This document shows, piece after piece, positions 52,988-62,193 of a DNA stretch of 64,000 nt. Position 1 is the first letter of the stretch. The number at the start of each line of letters is the position of its first letter. Below the pieces are notes generated by a model. That model worked only from the letters and a program-made list of their open reading frames with translations, did not search any database and had not been told where the DNA came from. A program made the translations under genes and the position numbers. Origin of the DNA: Bog-756 sp963812885 (GTDB lineage Bacteria > Actinomycetota > Acidimicrobiia > Acidimicrobiales > RAAP-2); NCBI GenBank assembly GCA_963812885.1, contig CAWEWZ010000007.1, positions 310,001-374,000 of the forward strand, given 5' to 3'.

Positions 52988-54169
52988 TCAGACCACCCCG
53001 TCGGCCTGCAGCCGCTCGAGCTCCTCGGGGGGCACCCCCACCAGGTCGCACCAGATCTCGTGGTTGTCGGCGCCGAGACGGGGGGCGCCGGACGGCACCG
53101 GTGGCGGGCGCCCGACATAGCGCGGGAACGGTGCCTGCTGCCGGATCGGCCCGATCACCGGGTCCTCGACCGAGATGAGATCGCCCCGGGCGGCCATGTG
53201 CCGATCGGAGAAGATGTCGGCCGCGCTGTACGCCGTCCCGACGGGCACGTCGTTGGCGATGCAGGCCGCTTCGATCGCCTCGGCGGTCTGCCCCGACGTC
53301 CAGGCGGCCACGATGTCGTTGATCTCGTCCCCGTGCTGGGCGCGGAGGGCCAGGCTCGAGAAGCGGGGGTCGGTGGTCAGCTCGGGCCGACCCATGGCCC
53401 GGCACAGCCGGGCGAAGTTGGCATCCGATCCAGCCACGATGCAGACGTAGGCACCGTCGGCGCTGGGGTAATTGTCGAGGGGTGCCGAATGGGGGAGGCG
53501 GTTCCCCTCCCTCGTGCGCACCGTGCCCAGTCGGTCGTACCCGGCCAGCGTCCATTCGAGCACCCGGAGGACGGCGCCGTAGAGGGGGGCGTCGATGACC
53601 GCCCCCCGCCCCCGTCCCGAGCCGGGGACGCCGGCGTCGCGCTCGTAGAGTCCGGCCACCGCGGCCATGGCCGCGAACACCCCCGTCAGGTAGTCCGAGA
53701 TGGTCACGCCCGGCCGCACCGGCGGCCGGTCGCGTTCTCCGGTCAGGTGGAGCAGGCCCCCGTAGGCGATGCCCAGGCGGTCGAGGCCAGGCCGGCGGGA
53801 GTACGGGCCGTCCTGTCCGAAGACGCTGATCCGCACGTAGACCAGTGCGGGATCGAGGGCATCGGGACCGAGGTTCCACGTTTCCATGGTCCCGGGGCGG
53901 AAGTTCTCGCACACCACGTCGGCGTGGGAGGCCAGGCGCCGGAACAGCGACTGTCCCTCCGGCGTGCGCAGATCGCAGGTGACCCCGCGCCGGCCCCGGC
54001 CCTCGACAGCCCAGAACAGGGAGTACCCGGCCTCGTCCTCGCCGGTGTCCACGAACGGACCGATGGTGCGCATGAAGTCACCGCCGCCGGGAAGCTCGAC
54101 TTTGATCACGTCGGCACCGAGCTCGCCGAGGAGTCCGGCGCAGAACGGCGCCGAGATGCGCGTCCCCAC
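52988..54169 (-). CDS. CaiB/BaiF family CoA transferase
   Basis: About 393 residues, class III CoA transferase that moves CoA between carboxylic acids. Seen are TRISAPFCAGLLGELGADVIKVE, GRGRRGVTCDLRTPEGQSLFRRL, ADVVCENFRPGTMETWNLGPDAL with the conserved Asp region, and LDRLGIAYGGLLHLTG. GTG 54169 is the only standard start, but it cuts into the conserved GIRVLDVGTRI. A CTG at 54224-54226, overlapping the upstream hydratase stop, would restore the full N-terminus. It is the last gene of a minus-strand dehydrogenase-hydratase-transferase operon. Confidence 0.85.
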   Translation of the reverse strand: MGTRISAPFCAGLLGELGADVIKVELPGGGDFMRTIGPFVDTGEDEAGYSLFWAVEGRGRRGVTCDLRTPEGQSLFRRLASHADVVCENFRPGTMETWNLGPDALDPALVYVRISVFGQDGPYSRRPGLDRLGIAYGGLLHLTGERDRPPVRPGVTISDYLTGVFAAMAAVAGLYERDAGVPGSGRGRGAVIDAPLYGAVLRVLEWTLAGYDRLGTVRTREGNRLPHSAPLDNYPSADGAYVCIVAGSDANFARLCRAMGRPELTTDPRFSSLALRAQHGDEINDIVAAWTSGQTAEAIEAACIANDVPVGTAYSAADIFSDRHMAARGDLISVEDPVIGPIRQQAPFPRYVGRPPPVPSGAPRLGADNHEIWCDLVGVPPEELERLQADGVV

Positions 54170-54222
54170 ATCGAGAACCCGGATGCCCTGCGAGCGGTCC
54201 TGCCCGGCCGCCCCCGGCTTCC

Positions 54223-55071
54223 TCAGGGCTCAACGCCCGGCCGATCCCCTCGGTCCCGATCGGAGAAGACCTCCTTCATCGAGGTCCGGGTCTTGCGCTC
54301 CTCGAGGGCGCGGGCCGCGGTGGCTGTGTTGTGCATCCAGTGGTGGGCCATGAAGTGGTACTTCCACGAGGCCGACTTGCCCATGAGCTCGCCGGTCTGG
54401 TTGAGGGAGTCCTTGACCAGCTGAGCGGTGGCCGGCGGCACCAGGGCGATGCGCTCGGCCAGCTCGCGGGTCCGTTCCAGCAGGGCGTCGGTGGGCACCA
54501 CCCGGTTGGCCAGCCCGAGGCGCCAGGCTTCCTGGGCGTCGATGATCTCGCCCGTCCACAGGAACTCCTTGGCCTTGCGGATCCCGAGTTCCCACGGCTC
54601 CACCAGCAGTTCGACGCCCGCCCCGGTCATCCGCAGGACCGGGTTGGAGAATTTGGCGTCCTCGGCGGCCACGATGAGGTCGCACATGCAGGCCAGCATC
54701 AGGCCGGCGGCCACGCAGCTGCCCTGCACGGCGGCGATGGTGGGCTTGCGGAAATCGTGGATCCGCTTGCAGCGGTCGTAGTACATGATCTGCTCGTGGT
54801 ACATCTTCCCCTCGGGGGTCTCCCGCATCAGCCGCCAGGCGTTGGGCTCGGAGTCGCCGACCAGCTCCTTGAGGTCGTGGCCCGAGGAGAAGTGCTTCCC
54901 GGCCCCGGCCAGGATCACCACCCGCACCGAGTCGTCGGCATCGGCTTCGTCGAAGGCGGCATCGAGCTCGTCGATCAACCGGGTGTCCTGAGCGTTGGCC
55001 ATCTCCGGGCGGTTCATGGTGATGGTGGCCACCGTGTCCTTGACCTCGTACAGGATCGATTCGTAACCCAC
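54223..55071 (-). CDS. Enoyl-CoA hydratase family protein
   Basis: A 282-residue crotonase-fold enzyme. Seen are VATITMNRPEMANAQDTRL, ILAGAGKHFSSGHDLKE, AAVQGSCVAAGLMLACMCDLIVAAEDAKF and ELGIRKAKEFLWTGEIIDAQEAW. It is a clear paralogue of the hydratase at 30.3 kb. A strong ribosome site (AAAGGAGGG) precedes GTG 55071. It lies between an acyl-CoA dehydrogenase and a CoA transferase, so it probably hydrates that dehydrogenase's product. Confidence 0.86.
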   Translation of the reverse strand: MGYESILYEVKDTVATITMNRPEMANAQDTRLIDELDAAFDEADADDSVRVVILAGAGKHFSSGHDLKELVGDSEPNAWRLMRETPEGKMYHEQIMYYDRCKRIHDFRKPTIAAVQGSCVAAGLMLACMCDLIVAAEDAKFSNPVLRMTGAGVELLVEPWELGIRKAKEFLWTGEIIDAQEAWRLGLANRVVPTDALLERTRELAERIALVPPATAQLVKDSLNQTGELMGKSASWKYHFMAHHWMHNTATAARALEERKTRTSMKEVFSDRDRGDRPGVEP

Positions 55072-55106
55072 CGGCCCTCCTTTCGCTCCTCGTCCTCGTT
55101 CCCGGG

Positions 55107-56287
55107 TCAGTCCCGCGGCAGACCGAGGACCCGTTCTCCGACCAGGGTCCGCTGCACCTCATTGGTGCCGGCGAAGATCGACGACGCCAGATAGTAGAGC
55201 CACGATCGCTGCCACATGCCGTCCCCGGGGTTGTCCGCTGCCCCCTGCCAGAGGGGAGCGGCCGGACCGAGGACGGCCAGGACCGTCTCGTGCAGCCGTT
55301 TGGACATCTCGCTCCAGTACAGCTTGAGGGCACTGCCCTCCGGACCCGGTGGCTCGCCCCGCTCGAGGCGGGTGAGGGTGCGCCAGTTGTGGAGTTGGAA
55401 GAGCTTGACCTCGATGTAGGCCTCGGCCACCCGCTGGCGCACGTCCCAGTCGTCGAAGCCGCCCGGCCGGGAGCCGGCCAGCTCGAGGAGGCCGGCCAGC
55501 AGCTGGTAGTGGATGCCGAGCTGGCGGGGATTGACGCCCCGCTCGTGGGTGAGGGTGGAATTGGCCACCGTCCAACCGGCGCCGGCCGGGCCGACCAACT
55601 GGCTGTCGGGTACGAAGACGTCGTCGAGGACGACCTCGTTGAACTCGGCGTCACCGGTGATCTGGACCAGCGGGCGGACCTCGACGCCGTCGGCGTGCAT
55701 GTCGACGACCAGACAGGACAGCCCCTGTTGGCGCTTGGGGGCGTCGGGGTGGCTCCGGGCCAGGCACAGACCCCAATCGGCGAACTGCGCATACGAGGTC
55801 CACACCTTGTGTCCGGTGACCAGCCACCCGCCATCGGTCCGCACCGCCCGGGTGGTGAGCGAGGCCAGGTCGCTGCCCGCCTCGGGCTCGCTGAACAGCT
55901 GGCACCAGAGCTCGTCGGCCCCGAGGATGGGGGGAGCCACTGCGAGCACTGCTCGGGGGTGCCGTGGGCGAACAGCGTCGGCGCCACCAGGTTGATGGCG
56001 ATGCGCCCCACCAGTTCGGGGGCCCGGGCCCGGGCCATCTCCTCGGTGACCACGAAGTGCTCGGTGGGTCCGAGTCCTCGGCCTCCGAGCTCGGTGGGCC
56101 AGGTGATCCCCACCCACCGGTCGGCGGCCAGCTTGGCCTGCCACTGGCGACCGAAGGCCACCACCTCGTCGAGGTCATGGGAGCGGGTGGGGGGCTCGGT
56201 CCCGTACTCCCAGGGGAGGTTGGCCACCAACCAGTCGTGCACCTCGGCTCGGAGTTGTTGCTGTTCGGGTGTGATCTGCAGGTCCAC
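55107..56287 (-). CDS. Acyl-CoA dehydrogenase, 'B-type' flavin-binding subunit (one frameshift)
   Basis: About 393 residues. Seen are VGITWPTELGGRGLGPTEHFVV, the flavin motif WCQLFSEPEAGSDLASL, GHKVWTSYAQFADWGLCLARSH, AEFNEVVLDDVFVP and the C-terminal SSIFAGTNEVQRTLVGERVLGLPRD. The frame breaks in the run of six G at 55929-55934; one more base gives QWLPPILGADELW. This is the clearest case of a missing base. GTG 56287 (VDLQITPEQQQL) is the start. The divergent neighbour lacks the flavin motif, so the two likely form one heteromeric enzyme. Confidence 0.87.
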
Positions 56288-56317
56288 CCCAGTCAGCTTG
56301 GCACAGGCGTCAGACCC

Positions 56318-56323
56318 TAAGCT
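56318..56323 (+). promoter_or_regulatory. -10 box in the divergent dehydrogenase promoter
   Basis: TAAGCT followed by eight bases and GTG 56332. On the other strand TAGGGT (about 56313-56318) could serve the divergent gene. Only 44 bases separate the two starts. Confidence 0.45.
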
Positions 56324-56331
56324 TCGCCGCC

Positions 56332-57477
56332 GTGGACTTCGATCTCTCCCCCGATCAAGTGGAACTGCGCGCCGCCGCCGCCGACCTTCTGGACGGGCTG
56401 GCCTCCCCCGAACGGGTACGGGCCTTCGTGGGGCCGGGTCTCGCCGACGACGGCCGGGCCGGGGCCTCCTTCGACGGGTTCGACCATCAGCTGTGGGAGG
56501 CGATGGCCGACCAGGGATGGCTGGCCATCGAACGACCGGAGGAGGCCGGCGGCCTGGGCCTCGGGGCGGTCGAGGTGGCCGTCCTGGGCGAGGAGCTCGG
56601 GCGCCGGGCGGCACCGGCGCCCTTCGTCGGTTCCGTCCTGTGTCTCGGGGCCCTCGGCGCGGCGGCCGCCGATGACTCGCTGACCCCTGCGGCCCGGGAG
56701 GCGGCGGCGGCGTGGACCGAGCGTCTGGTCACTGGGGAGTCGGTCGGCTGTGTGGCCTGGTCGGCGAGTGCGATCGGTATCACCGCGGTGGACGACGACG
56801 GCCTGTGGCACCTGTCCGGGCGGCCGGAGCCGACCCAGTACGCCTCGGTGTCCGACGTCGCCGTGGTGCTGAGCGGGGACGGGCTGTTCGCGGTCGGACT
56901 CGACGACGGGGTCCGGCCCTCATCCGAGCCGGCCATGGACCCGACCCGTCCGCTGGCCTGGTTGGACCTCCACGGGACGCCGGCCCTCCGGATCGGAGGC
57001 GGACCCGAGGTGTCCCGCCTCCTCGACCGGGCGGCCACCACCGCCTCGGCCCTGCTGTTGGGAGCATCGGCGAGGGTCCTCGAGATGAGCGTCGAGTACG
57101 CCAAGGTGCGGCGGCAGTTCGGACGGGCCATCGGCAGCTTCCAGGCGGTCAAGCACCGGCTGGCCGACGCCCTGGTCGATGTCGAGGGCATGCGGTCGAG
57201 CACGTACTACGCGGCCTGGTGCCTGGCCACCGACGACCCCGACGCGGCCCTGGCCGCGTCGATGGCCAAGGCCTGGTGCTCGGATGCCTCGCGGCGGGTC
57301 ACGGCGGCCGGTCTGCAGGTCCACGGGGGCATCGGGTTCACCTGGGACCACGAGCTGCACCTCCATCTCAAGCGGGCCCAGCTCGATGCGTCGAGCTTCG
57401 GCGACGCCGCCTGGCACCGGGACCGGATCGCCGGACTCCTCGAGCAGCGCCAGTGCGAGGGCCGCAGTCCCATCTGA
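56332..57477 (+). CDS. Acyl-CoA dehydrogenase, 'A-type' partner subunit
   Basis: A 381-residue dehydrogenase-fold protein. Seen are LSPDQVELRAAAADLLDGLAS, WLAIERPEEAGGLGLGAVEVAVLGEELGRRAAPAPFVGSVL, YAKVRRQFGRAIGSFQAVKHRLADALVD and LQVHGGIGFTWDHELHLHLKRAQ. It lacks the FxSEPxAGSD flavin motif, as in partner subunits of steroid-type alpha2beta2 enzymes. The likely partner is the divergent gene that starts 45 bases away. The GTG start follows a -10 box by eight bases. Confidence 0.87.
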   Translation: MDFDLSPDQVELRAAAADLLDGLASPERVRAFVGPGLADDGRAGASFDGFDHQLWEAMADQGWLAIERPEEAGGLGLGAVEVAVLGEELGRRAAPAPFVGSVLCLGALGAAAADDSLTPAAREAAAAWTERLVTGESVGCVAWSASAIGITAVDDDGLWHLSGRPEPTQYASVSDVAVVLSGDGLFAVGLDDGVRPSSEPAMDPTRPLAWLDLHGTPALRIGGGPEVSRLLDRAATTASALLLGASARVLEMSVEYAKVRRQFGRAIGSFQAVKHRLADALVDVEGMRSSTYYAAWCLATDDPDAALAASMAKAWCSDASRRVTAAGLQVHGGIGFTWDHELHLHLKRAQLDASSFGDAAWHRDRIAGLLEQRQCEGRSPI

Positions 57478-57599
57478 GCAGGGACCCGCCGGCCCATCGG
57501 GCCGGCCCGGTCGGCCCCGGGAACCATGGGGCGGCACTGCTACTCTGGCGCCTGCCCCCGGCCCCCGCCGACGGGGTCGCGGACCGAAAAGGGAGGGCT

Positions 57600-58334
57600 G
57601 TGGCCTGGGATTTCTCCACCGAACCGGAGTTCCAAGACCAGCTGGACTGGATGGACGAATTCGTCACCGACGAGGTCGAGCCCCTCGACCTGCTGTGGGG
57701 GGGCGAGGGCCAGGCCTTCGCCATCGCCCAGACCCGCCTGGGTGGCGGTCGGGTGCACCACGCCATGCGCACGGTGGGGAACGCCCGGAAGGCACTCGAC
57801 ATGCTCTGCGAACGGGCCGTCAGCCGCAAGACACGTGACGGTGTGCTGGCCGACAAGCAGAGCGTGCGCGACTTCGTGGCCGACTCCTATGTCGAGCTGC
57901 TCCAATTCCGGCTCCTGGTCATGTACGTGGCCTGGTGCATCGACCAGGGCGCGGACCATCGGTCCATCCGCCGGGACATCGCCGCCATCACGGTTCTCAC
58001 CCCCAAGGTCCTCCACGACGTGACCCAGCGGGCCATCCAGGTCCACGGGGCCCTCGGCGTCTCCGACGAGATGCCGCTCGGGGGACTGTGGATGACGGCG
58101 CCGATCATGGGTCTGGTCGACGGGCCCACCGAGGTGCACCGCAACACCGTGGCCCGCCAGGTGCTCAAGGGCTACGAACCGGTCGAGGGGCTGTGGCCCA
58201 GCCAGCACCTCCCGGCCCGGGTGGCCCGGGCCCGGGCCAAGTATGCCGACCACCCCGAGGCCCTCGCGTCGGCGTCGGGTGGTGAGGAGGCCGGACTGGC
58301 CGAAGCCCTGGAGCACGAGGTGGGGAACTTGTGA
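57600..58334 (+). CDS. Acyl-CoA dehydrogenase lacking its middle domain (internal deletion)
   Basis: A 244-residue protein. It starts WDFSTEPEFQDQLDWMDEFVTDEVEPLDLLWG and then jumps to GGEGQAFAIAQTRLGGGRVHHAMRTVG, which in relatives lies about 190 residues later. The C-terminal helices are otherwise complete (IQVHGALGVSDEMPLGGLW, DGPTEVHRNTVARQVL). The missing part holds half the N-terminal helical domain and the whole flavin-binding barrel. The join at about 57687-57702 is a run of seven G, so a deletion between short G-rich matches, in the cell or in assembly, is likely. Enzyme activity is not expected as written. Its stop overlaps the next SDR start. Confidence 0.8.
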   Translation: MAWDFSTEPEFQDQLDWMDEFVTDEVEPLDLLWGGEGQAFAIAQTRLGGGRVHHAMRTVGNARKALDMLCERAVSRKTRDGVLADKQSVRDFVADSYVELLQFRLLVMYVAWCIDQGADHRSIRRDIAAITVLTPKVLHDVTQRAIQVHGALGVSDEMPLGGLWMTAPIMGLVDGPTEVHRNTVARQVLKGYEPVEGLWPSQHLPARVARARAKYADHPEALASASGGEEAGLAEALEHEVGNL

Positions 58335-59110
58335 CCGCGACATCCTCCGCCGGCCCGGCCCTCGCTCGCTTCGACCTCACCGGCAAGGTGGCCTTGGTCA
58401 CCGGGGGCAGCCGGGGGCTGGGGCGGGCCATGGTGCTCGGTCTGGCCGGAGCCGGCGCCGACGTGATCGTGGCCAGCCGCAAGCTCGACGCCTGCGCGGC
58501 GGTGGCCGCCGAGGTCGAGGCCCTGGGGCGCCGGGCCCTGGCCGTGTCGGCCAACGTGGGCCGCTGGGACGAGCTCGACCACCTGGTCGACACCGCCTAC
58601 GGCGAGTTCGGCCGGGTCGACGTGCTGGTCAACAACGCCGGCATGTCCCTCCTCTACGGCGACCTGTCCGAGGTCACCGAGACCATGTGGGAGAAGGTGG
58701 TCGGCCTCAACCTGAAGGGCCCGTTCCGCCTGACCACGCTGGTCGGCTCCCGGATGGTGGCGGCCGGCGGAGGCTCGATCGTCAACGTGTCGAGCACCGG
58801 GTCGATCCGGCCCGCGCCCTTCATGCTTCCCTACGACGCGGCCAAGGCGGGCCTCAACGCGCTGACCGTCGGTTTCGCCCACGCCTTCGGGCCGGCCGTC
58901 CGGGTCAATTGCATCATGGCCGGGCCGTTCTTCACCGATGTGGCCGAACACTGGGACCTGGAGGCCTTCGAGGCCACGGCCCGGGCCCGCCACGCGCTGC
59001 AGCGCGGCGGCCAACCCGACGAGATCGTGGGCGCCGCCCTCTACTTCGCCTCCGAGGCATCGAGCTACACCACGGGCGCCGTCCTCCGGGTGGACGGGGG
59101 AATCCCCTGA
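58331..59110 (+). CDS. Short-chain dehydrogenase/reductase
   Basis: A 259-residue SDR. Seen are VALVTGGSRGLGRAM, VNNAGMSLLYG, VNVSSTGSIRP with catalytic Ser, LPYDAAKAGLNAL with Tyr and Lys, and the end LYFASEASSYTTGAVLRVDGG. It fits classical 3-hydroxyacyl or ketoacyl reductases and could carry out the alcohol oxidation step of beta-oxidation. GTG 58331 overlaps the truncated dehydrogenase stop (GTGA). Confidence 0.88.
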   Translation: MTATSSAGPALARFDLTGKVALVTGGSRGLGRAMVLGLAGAGADVIVASRKLDACAAVAAEVEALGRRALAVSANVGRWDELDHLVDTAYGEFGRVDVLVNNAGMSLLYGDLSEVTETMWEKVVGLNLKGPFRLTTLVGSRMVAAGGGSIVNVSSTGSIRPAPFMLPYDAAKAGLNALTVGFAHAFGPAVRVNCIMAGPFFTDVAEHWDLEAFEATARARHALQRGGQPDEIVGAALYFASEASSYTTGAVLRVDGGIP

Positions 59111-59119
59111 CCGCTCCGG

Positions 59120-60844
59120 TCAGCGGGGGCGGCCGGGCACGGTCACCGTGTCGGTGTCGAGGCCCGAGCGCAGGACGGTCCCCGGAGTCGCCCCGGTGAG
59201 CTCCCCGGCCCGGGCGATGGTCACCCCGTTGACCAGCACGTGCTCGATGCCCTCGGCCTCGGCGTACAGCCGGCCGGCGCCCCCGGGAAGGTCGTCGCGG
59301 GTGTGCTCGGGACCGTGTCCGATCCGATCCGGATCGAGCACCACCAGATCGGCCCTCCAGCCGATGTCCACCCGACCCCGGTCGCGCAGGCCGTAGAGCC
59401 GGGCGGGTACGTCGGTCAGCTCCCGGATGGCCGCCTCCCAGCTGAGGAGCCCGCGCTTGCGGACGCCGTCCCCGAGCATGGAGGTGGAGTAGACCGCTCC
59501 GCACATCATGTCCAGATGGGCTCCGGCGTCCGACCCGCCGACGACGGTACGGGGGTCCTGCCACACCTTGGCCCGCAGCGCCCAGTCCGCCTCCGACTCG
59601 GGGATCGGAGGCCGCAGCCCGGTGCGCAGCCCGTCGGCCAGGACGATGTCGACGAGAGCGTCGAACGGCTCCTGGCCCCGCTCGGCGGCGATCGACCCCA
59701 CGGTCCGCCCGGCGAGGCCGGCGTTGGCCTCGCTGAAGGTCTCTTCGATGGTCAGGATCCTCCAGTCGGCCAGGGCGCCCAGGATGCCCGCCTCCTCGGA
59801 ATGGGCCCCGGCATCGAGCCGCCTCCGTTCCTCCGGATCGGCCAGCCGTTCCATCCGCTCCGGCAGTTTCAGTTCGAACACCTCGCGCCACCCGGGGAGG
59901 CCGTCGATCACCGCGCCGTGCTCGAAGGAGAGCCGGATCTTCACGGTGTGGGGGAGCGTCAGGGCCACCACGGCGGCCCCCCGGGCGGCGGCCACGGTCG
60001 AGGCCTGGAGCTGTCGTTCGCACCCCTCGGGGTTGAGCGAGGAGACGCCGAGCACATTCCAGTTGACCGGCCGGTCGGCCAGCAGCGAGAGCGCGGCCAT
60101 GAGATCGACCTCGTCCTCGGTGAACCCGTTGATGCACCCGGGCACGATGAGCTCGAGCACGGTGCCGCGATGACCGGCGACGGAGGCACACAGGGCCTCG
60201 AGCTCCTCCCGGGAGGCGGCCCGGGAGGGGACCGGCCGGCCGTCGCCGTCATTGTGGGTGTGGGCCTGGGAGGTGGAGAACCCGAGGGCCCCCTCCTCGA
60301 AGCACCGCTCGGCCAGGGCCACCATCTCGGCCACCTGGGTATCGGACGCCGGGGCCCCCACGGCATCGTCGCCCATGACCACCCGGCGCAGCGTGGAGTG
60401 GCCGACCAGGAACCCGGCGTTCACCCCGATCCGGCCGTCGAACCGGGCCAGCCAGTCGCCGAACGAGCCCCACGACCAGTCGAGGGTCCGGAGGGCGGCC
60501 AGGGGCATGCCCTCCACCCGGGCCATCATCCTCGACAGGTAGTCGACGTCGTCCGGTCCCAACGGCGCCAGCGAGAATCCGCAATTCCCGCCGATCACCG
60601 TGGTCACCCCGTGCAGCGGCGACGGGCTGGCCGACGGGTCCCACGACAGCTGGGCGTCGTAGTGGGTGTGGAGGTCGACGAAGCCGGGGGTCACCATCAG
60701 TCCGTCGGCGTCGATCTCGGTGACCGCCCCGTCGACCGTGCCCATCGCCACCACCCGTCCCTGGTGCACGCCGATGTCGGCCCGGCGCGACGGTGCGCCG
60801 GTGCCGTCCACCACGGTGCCGCCGCGGATGGCCAGGTCGAGCAT
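59120..60844 (-). CDS. N-acyl-D-amino-acid deacylase family amidohydrolase
   Basis: A 574-residue amidohydrolase of the D-aminoacylase family. It begins LDLAIRGGTVVDGTGAPSRRADIGV, then metal-binding VDLHTHYDAQLSWDP, GNCGFSLAP, FLVGHSTLRR, and GGSDAGAHLDMM with the catalytic Asp, ending with a typical ADLVVLDPDRIG stretch and a mini-barrel. These enzymes hydrolyse amide bonds of N-acyl D-amino acids, but many members in catabolic islands have other substrates. AGGGAGG precedes the ATG. It converges with the SDR and diverges from another amidohydrolase. Confidence 0.85.
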   Translation of the reverse strand: MLDLAIRGGTVVDGTGAPSRRADIGVHQGRVVAMGTVDGAVTEIDADGLMVTPGFVDLHTHYDAQLSWDPSASPSPLHGVTTVIGGNCGFSLAPLGPDDVDYLSRMMARVEGMPLAALRTLDWSWGSFGDWLARFDGRIGVNAGFLVGHSTLRRVVMGDDAVGAPASDTQVAEMVALAERCFEEGALGFSTSQAHTHNDGDGRPVPSRAASREELEALCASVAGHRGTVLELIVPGCINGFTEDEVDLMAALSLLADRPVNWNVLGVSSLNPEGCERQLQASTVAAARGAAVVALTLPHTVKIRLSFEHGAVIDGLPGWREVFELKLPERMERLADPEERRRLDAGAHSEEAGILGALADWRILTIEETFSEANAGLAGRTVGSIAAERGQEPFDALVDIVLADGLRTGLRPPIPESEADWALRAKVWQDPRTVVGGSDAGAHLDMMCGAVYSTSMLGDGVRKRGLLSWEAAIRELTDVPARLYGLRDRGRVDIGWRADLVVLDPDRIGHGPEHTRDDLPGGAGRLYAEAEGIEHVLVNGVTIARAGELTGATPGTVLRSGLDTDTVTVPGRPR

Positions 60845-60924
60845 CGACGAACCCTCCCTTCTCCGACCGGCGGACGCCTTCGGCCCACGCTGCGTCCCCC
60901 GACGCTGTCGATCGGTGCGGATGC

Positions 60925-60930
60925 TAGCCT
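60925..60930 (+). promoter_or_regulatory. -10 box, leaderless promoter
   Basis: TAGCCT followed by nine bases and ATG 60940; no ribosome site lies between. Confidence 0.5.
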
Positions 60931-60939
60931 CCGCACCCG

Positions 60940-62184
60940 ATGGCGAACGAGGTGGCCGGAGACGAGGGCCCCCGGCCCGCGGAGAGCACCGGGCATCCGG
61001 GGCTCCTGCCCGACCCGGAGCCCCGGGCCATCCGGGTGCCGATCATCTCGGTGGACGACCACCTGATCGAGCCGCCCGATCTCTTCGAGGGTCGGATGCC
61101 GAGCCGCCTGGCCGACCGTGCCCCCCGCATCATCGAGGACGCCGACGGCACCCAGACCTGGCTGTACGAGGACCGCCGGTACCCGAACATCGGACTCAAC
61201 GCGGTGATCGGGCGGCCGAGGGAGGACTGGAGCATGGACCCGGCCCGCTTCGAGGAGATGCGCCCCGGTTGCTTCGACATCACCGCCCGGGTGGCCGACA
61301 TGGACCTCAACGGGGTGTGGGCCTCCCTGTGCTTCCCCTCCCTGGTGGCCGGCTTCTGCGGCTCGGTGTTCATCAGGTCGGACGACCCCGAGCTCGGGCT
61401 GGCCTGCCTGCAGGCCTGGAACCAGTGGCACCACGAGGTCTGGGCCGGGACCTTCCCCGAACGGATCATCCCGCTGCAGCTGCCCTGGCTGGCCGACGTG
61501 GCGGTGGCCGCCGACGAGGTCCGGGCCAATGCCCAACGGGGTTTCCGGGCGGTGAGCTTTCCCGAGTTCCCGGCCCAGCTCGGCCTCCCGGCCATCTTCA
61601 CCCGCCACTGGGACCCGTTCTTCGCCGCCTGCGAGGAGACCGGCACGGTGGTGTGCCTGCACACCGGCTCGTCGGCGTGGGCGCCCCTGCCGTCGCCGTC
61701 GCCCCCCTTCGAGCTGCTCCCCACCCTCTTCCCGGTCAACGCGCTCATCGCCGCGGCCGAGTGGCTGTGGTCAGGCGTCCCTCTCCGGTTCCCCGGGCTC
61801 GACGTCGCCCTCTCCGAAGGTGGCATCGGCTGGGTGCCGATGTTGGCCGACCGGGTGGACTACGTCCTCGACCACTCCGCTTCGGGCACGGAGTCGGTCT
61901 CGTGGCCGTCCGAGCTCCGGCCCAGCGAGGTCCTCAAGCGGAATTTCTGGTTCTGCACCATCGACGACCCGTCGGTCGTCGACCTGCTCCCGGTCATCGG
62001 GATGGACCACGTCATGGTGGAGAGCGACTATCCCCACGCCGATTCGACCTGGCCCGACACCCAGGCGGTCATGCAGTCGACGCTGGGCGGTCTGGACGAG
62101 GCCGACCTGCGGATGGTGGCGGCGGGGAATGCCGCCCGCCTGTTCCGCCATCCCCTCCCGCCGGCCGACGACTGGCGCGGCTAG
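60940..62184 (+). CDS. Amidohydrolase 2 (ACMSD-like)
   Basis: A 414-residue TIM-barrel hydrolase or decarboxylase. Seen are IISVDDHLIEPPDLFEGRMP (Asp-Asp-His first metal motif), WASLCFPSLVAGFCG, GTVVCLHTGSSAWAP, LSEGGIGWVPMLADR and MVESDYPHADSTWPD with the late Asp. It belongs to the same broad family as the genes at 27.2 and 42.5 kb but is distinct in its motifs. Leaderless start by the -10 box. Its stop lies ten bases from that of the convergent VOC gene. Confidence 0.84.
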   Translation: MANEVAGDEGPRPAESTGHPGLLPDPEPRAIRVPIISVDDHLIEPPDLFEGRMPSRLADRAPRIIEDADGTQTWLYEDRRYPNIGLNAVIGRPREDWSMDPARFEEMRPGCFDITARVADMDLNGVWASLCFPSLVAGFCGSVFIRSDDPELGLACLQAWNQWHHEVWAGTFPERIIPLQLPWLADVAVAADEVRANAQRGFRAVSFPEFPAQLGLPAIFTRHWDPFFAACEETGTVVCLHTGSSAWAPLPSPSPPFELLPTLFPVNALIAAAEWLWSGVPLRFPGLDVALSEGGIGWVPMLADRVDYVLDHSASGTESVSWPSELRPSEVLKRNFWFCTIDDPSVVDLLPVIGMDHVMVESDYPHADSTWPDTQAVMQSTLGGLDEADLRMVAAGNAARLFRHPLPPADDWRG

Positions 62185-62193
62185 GGCCGCACC

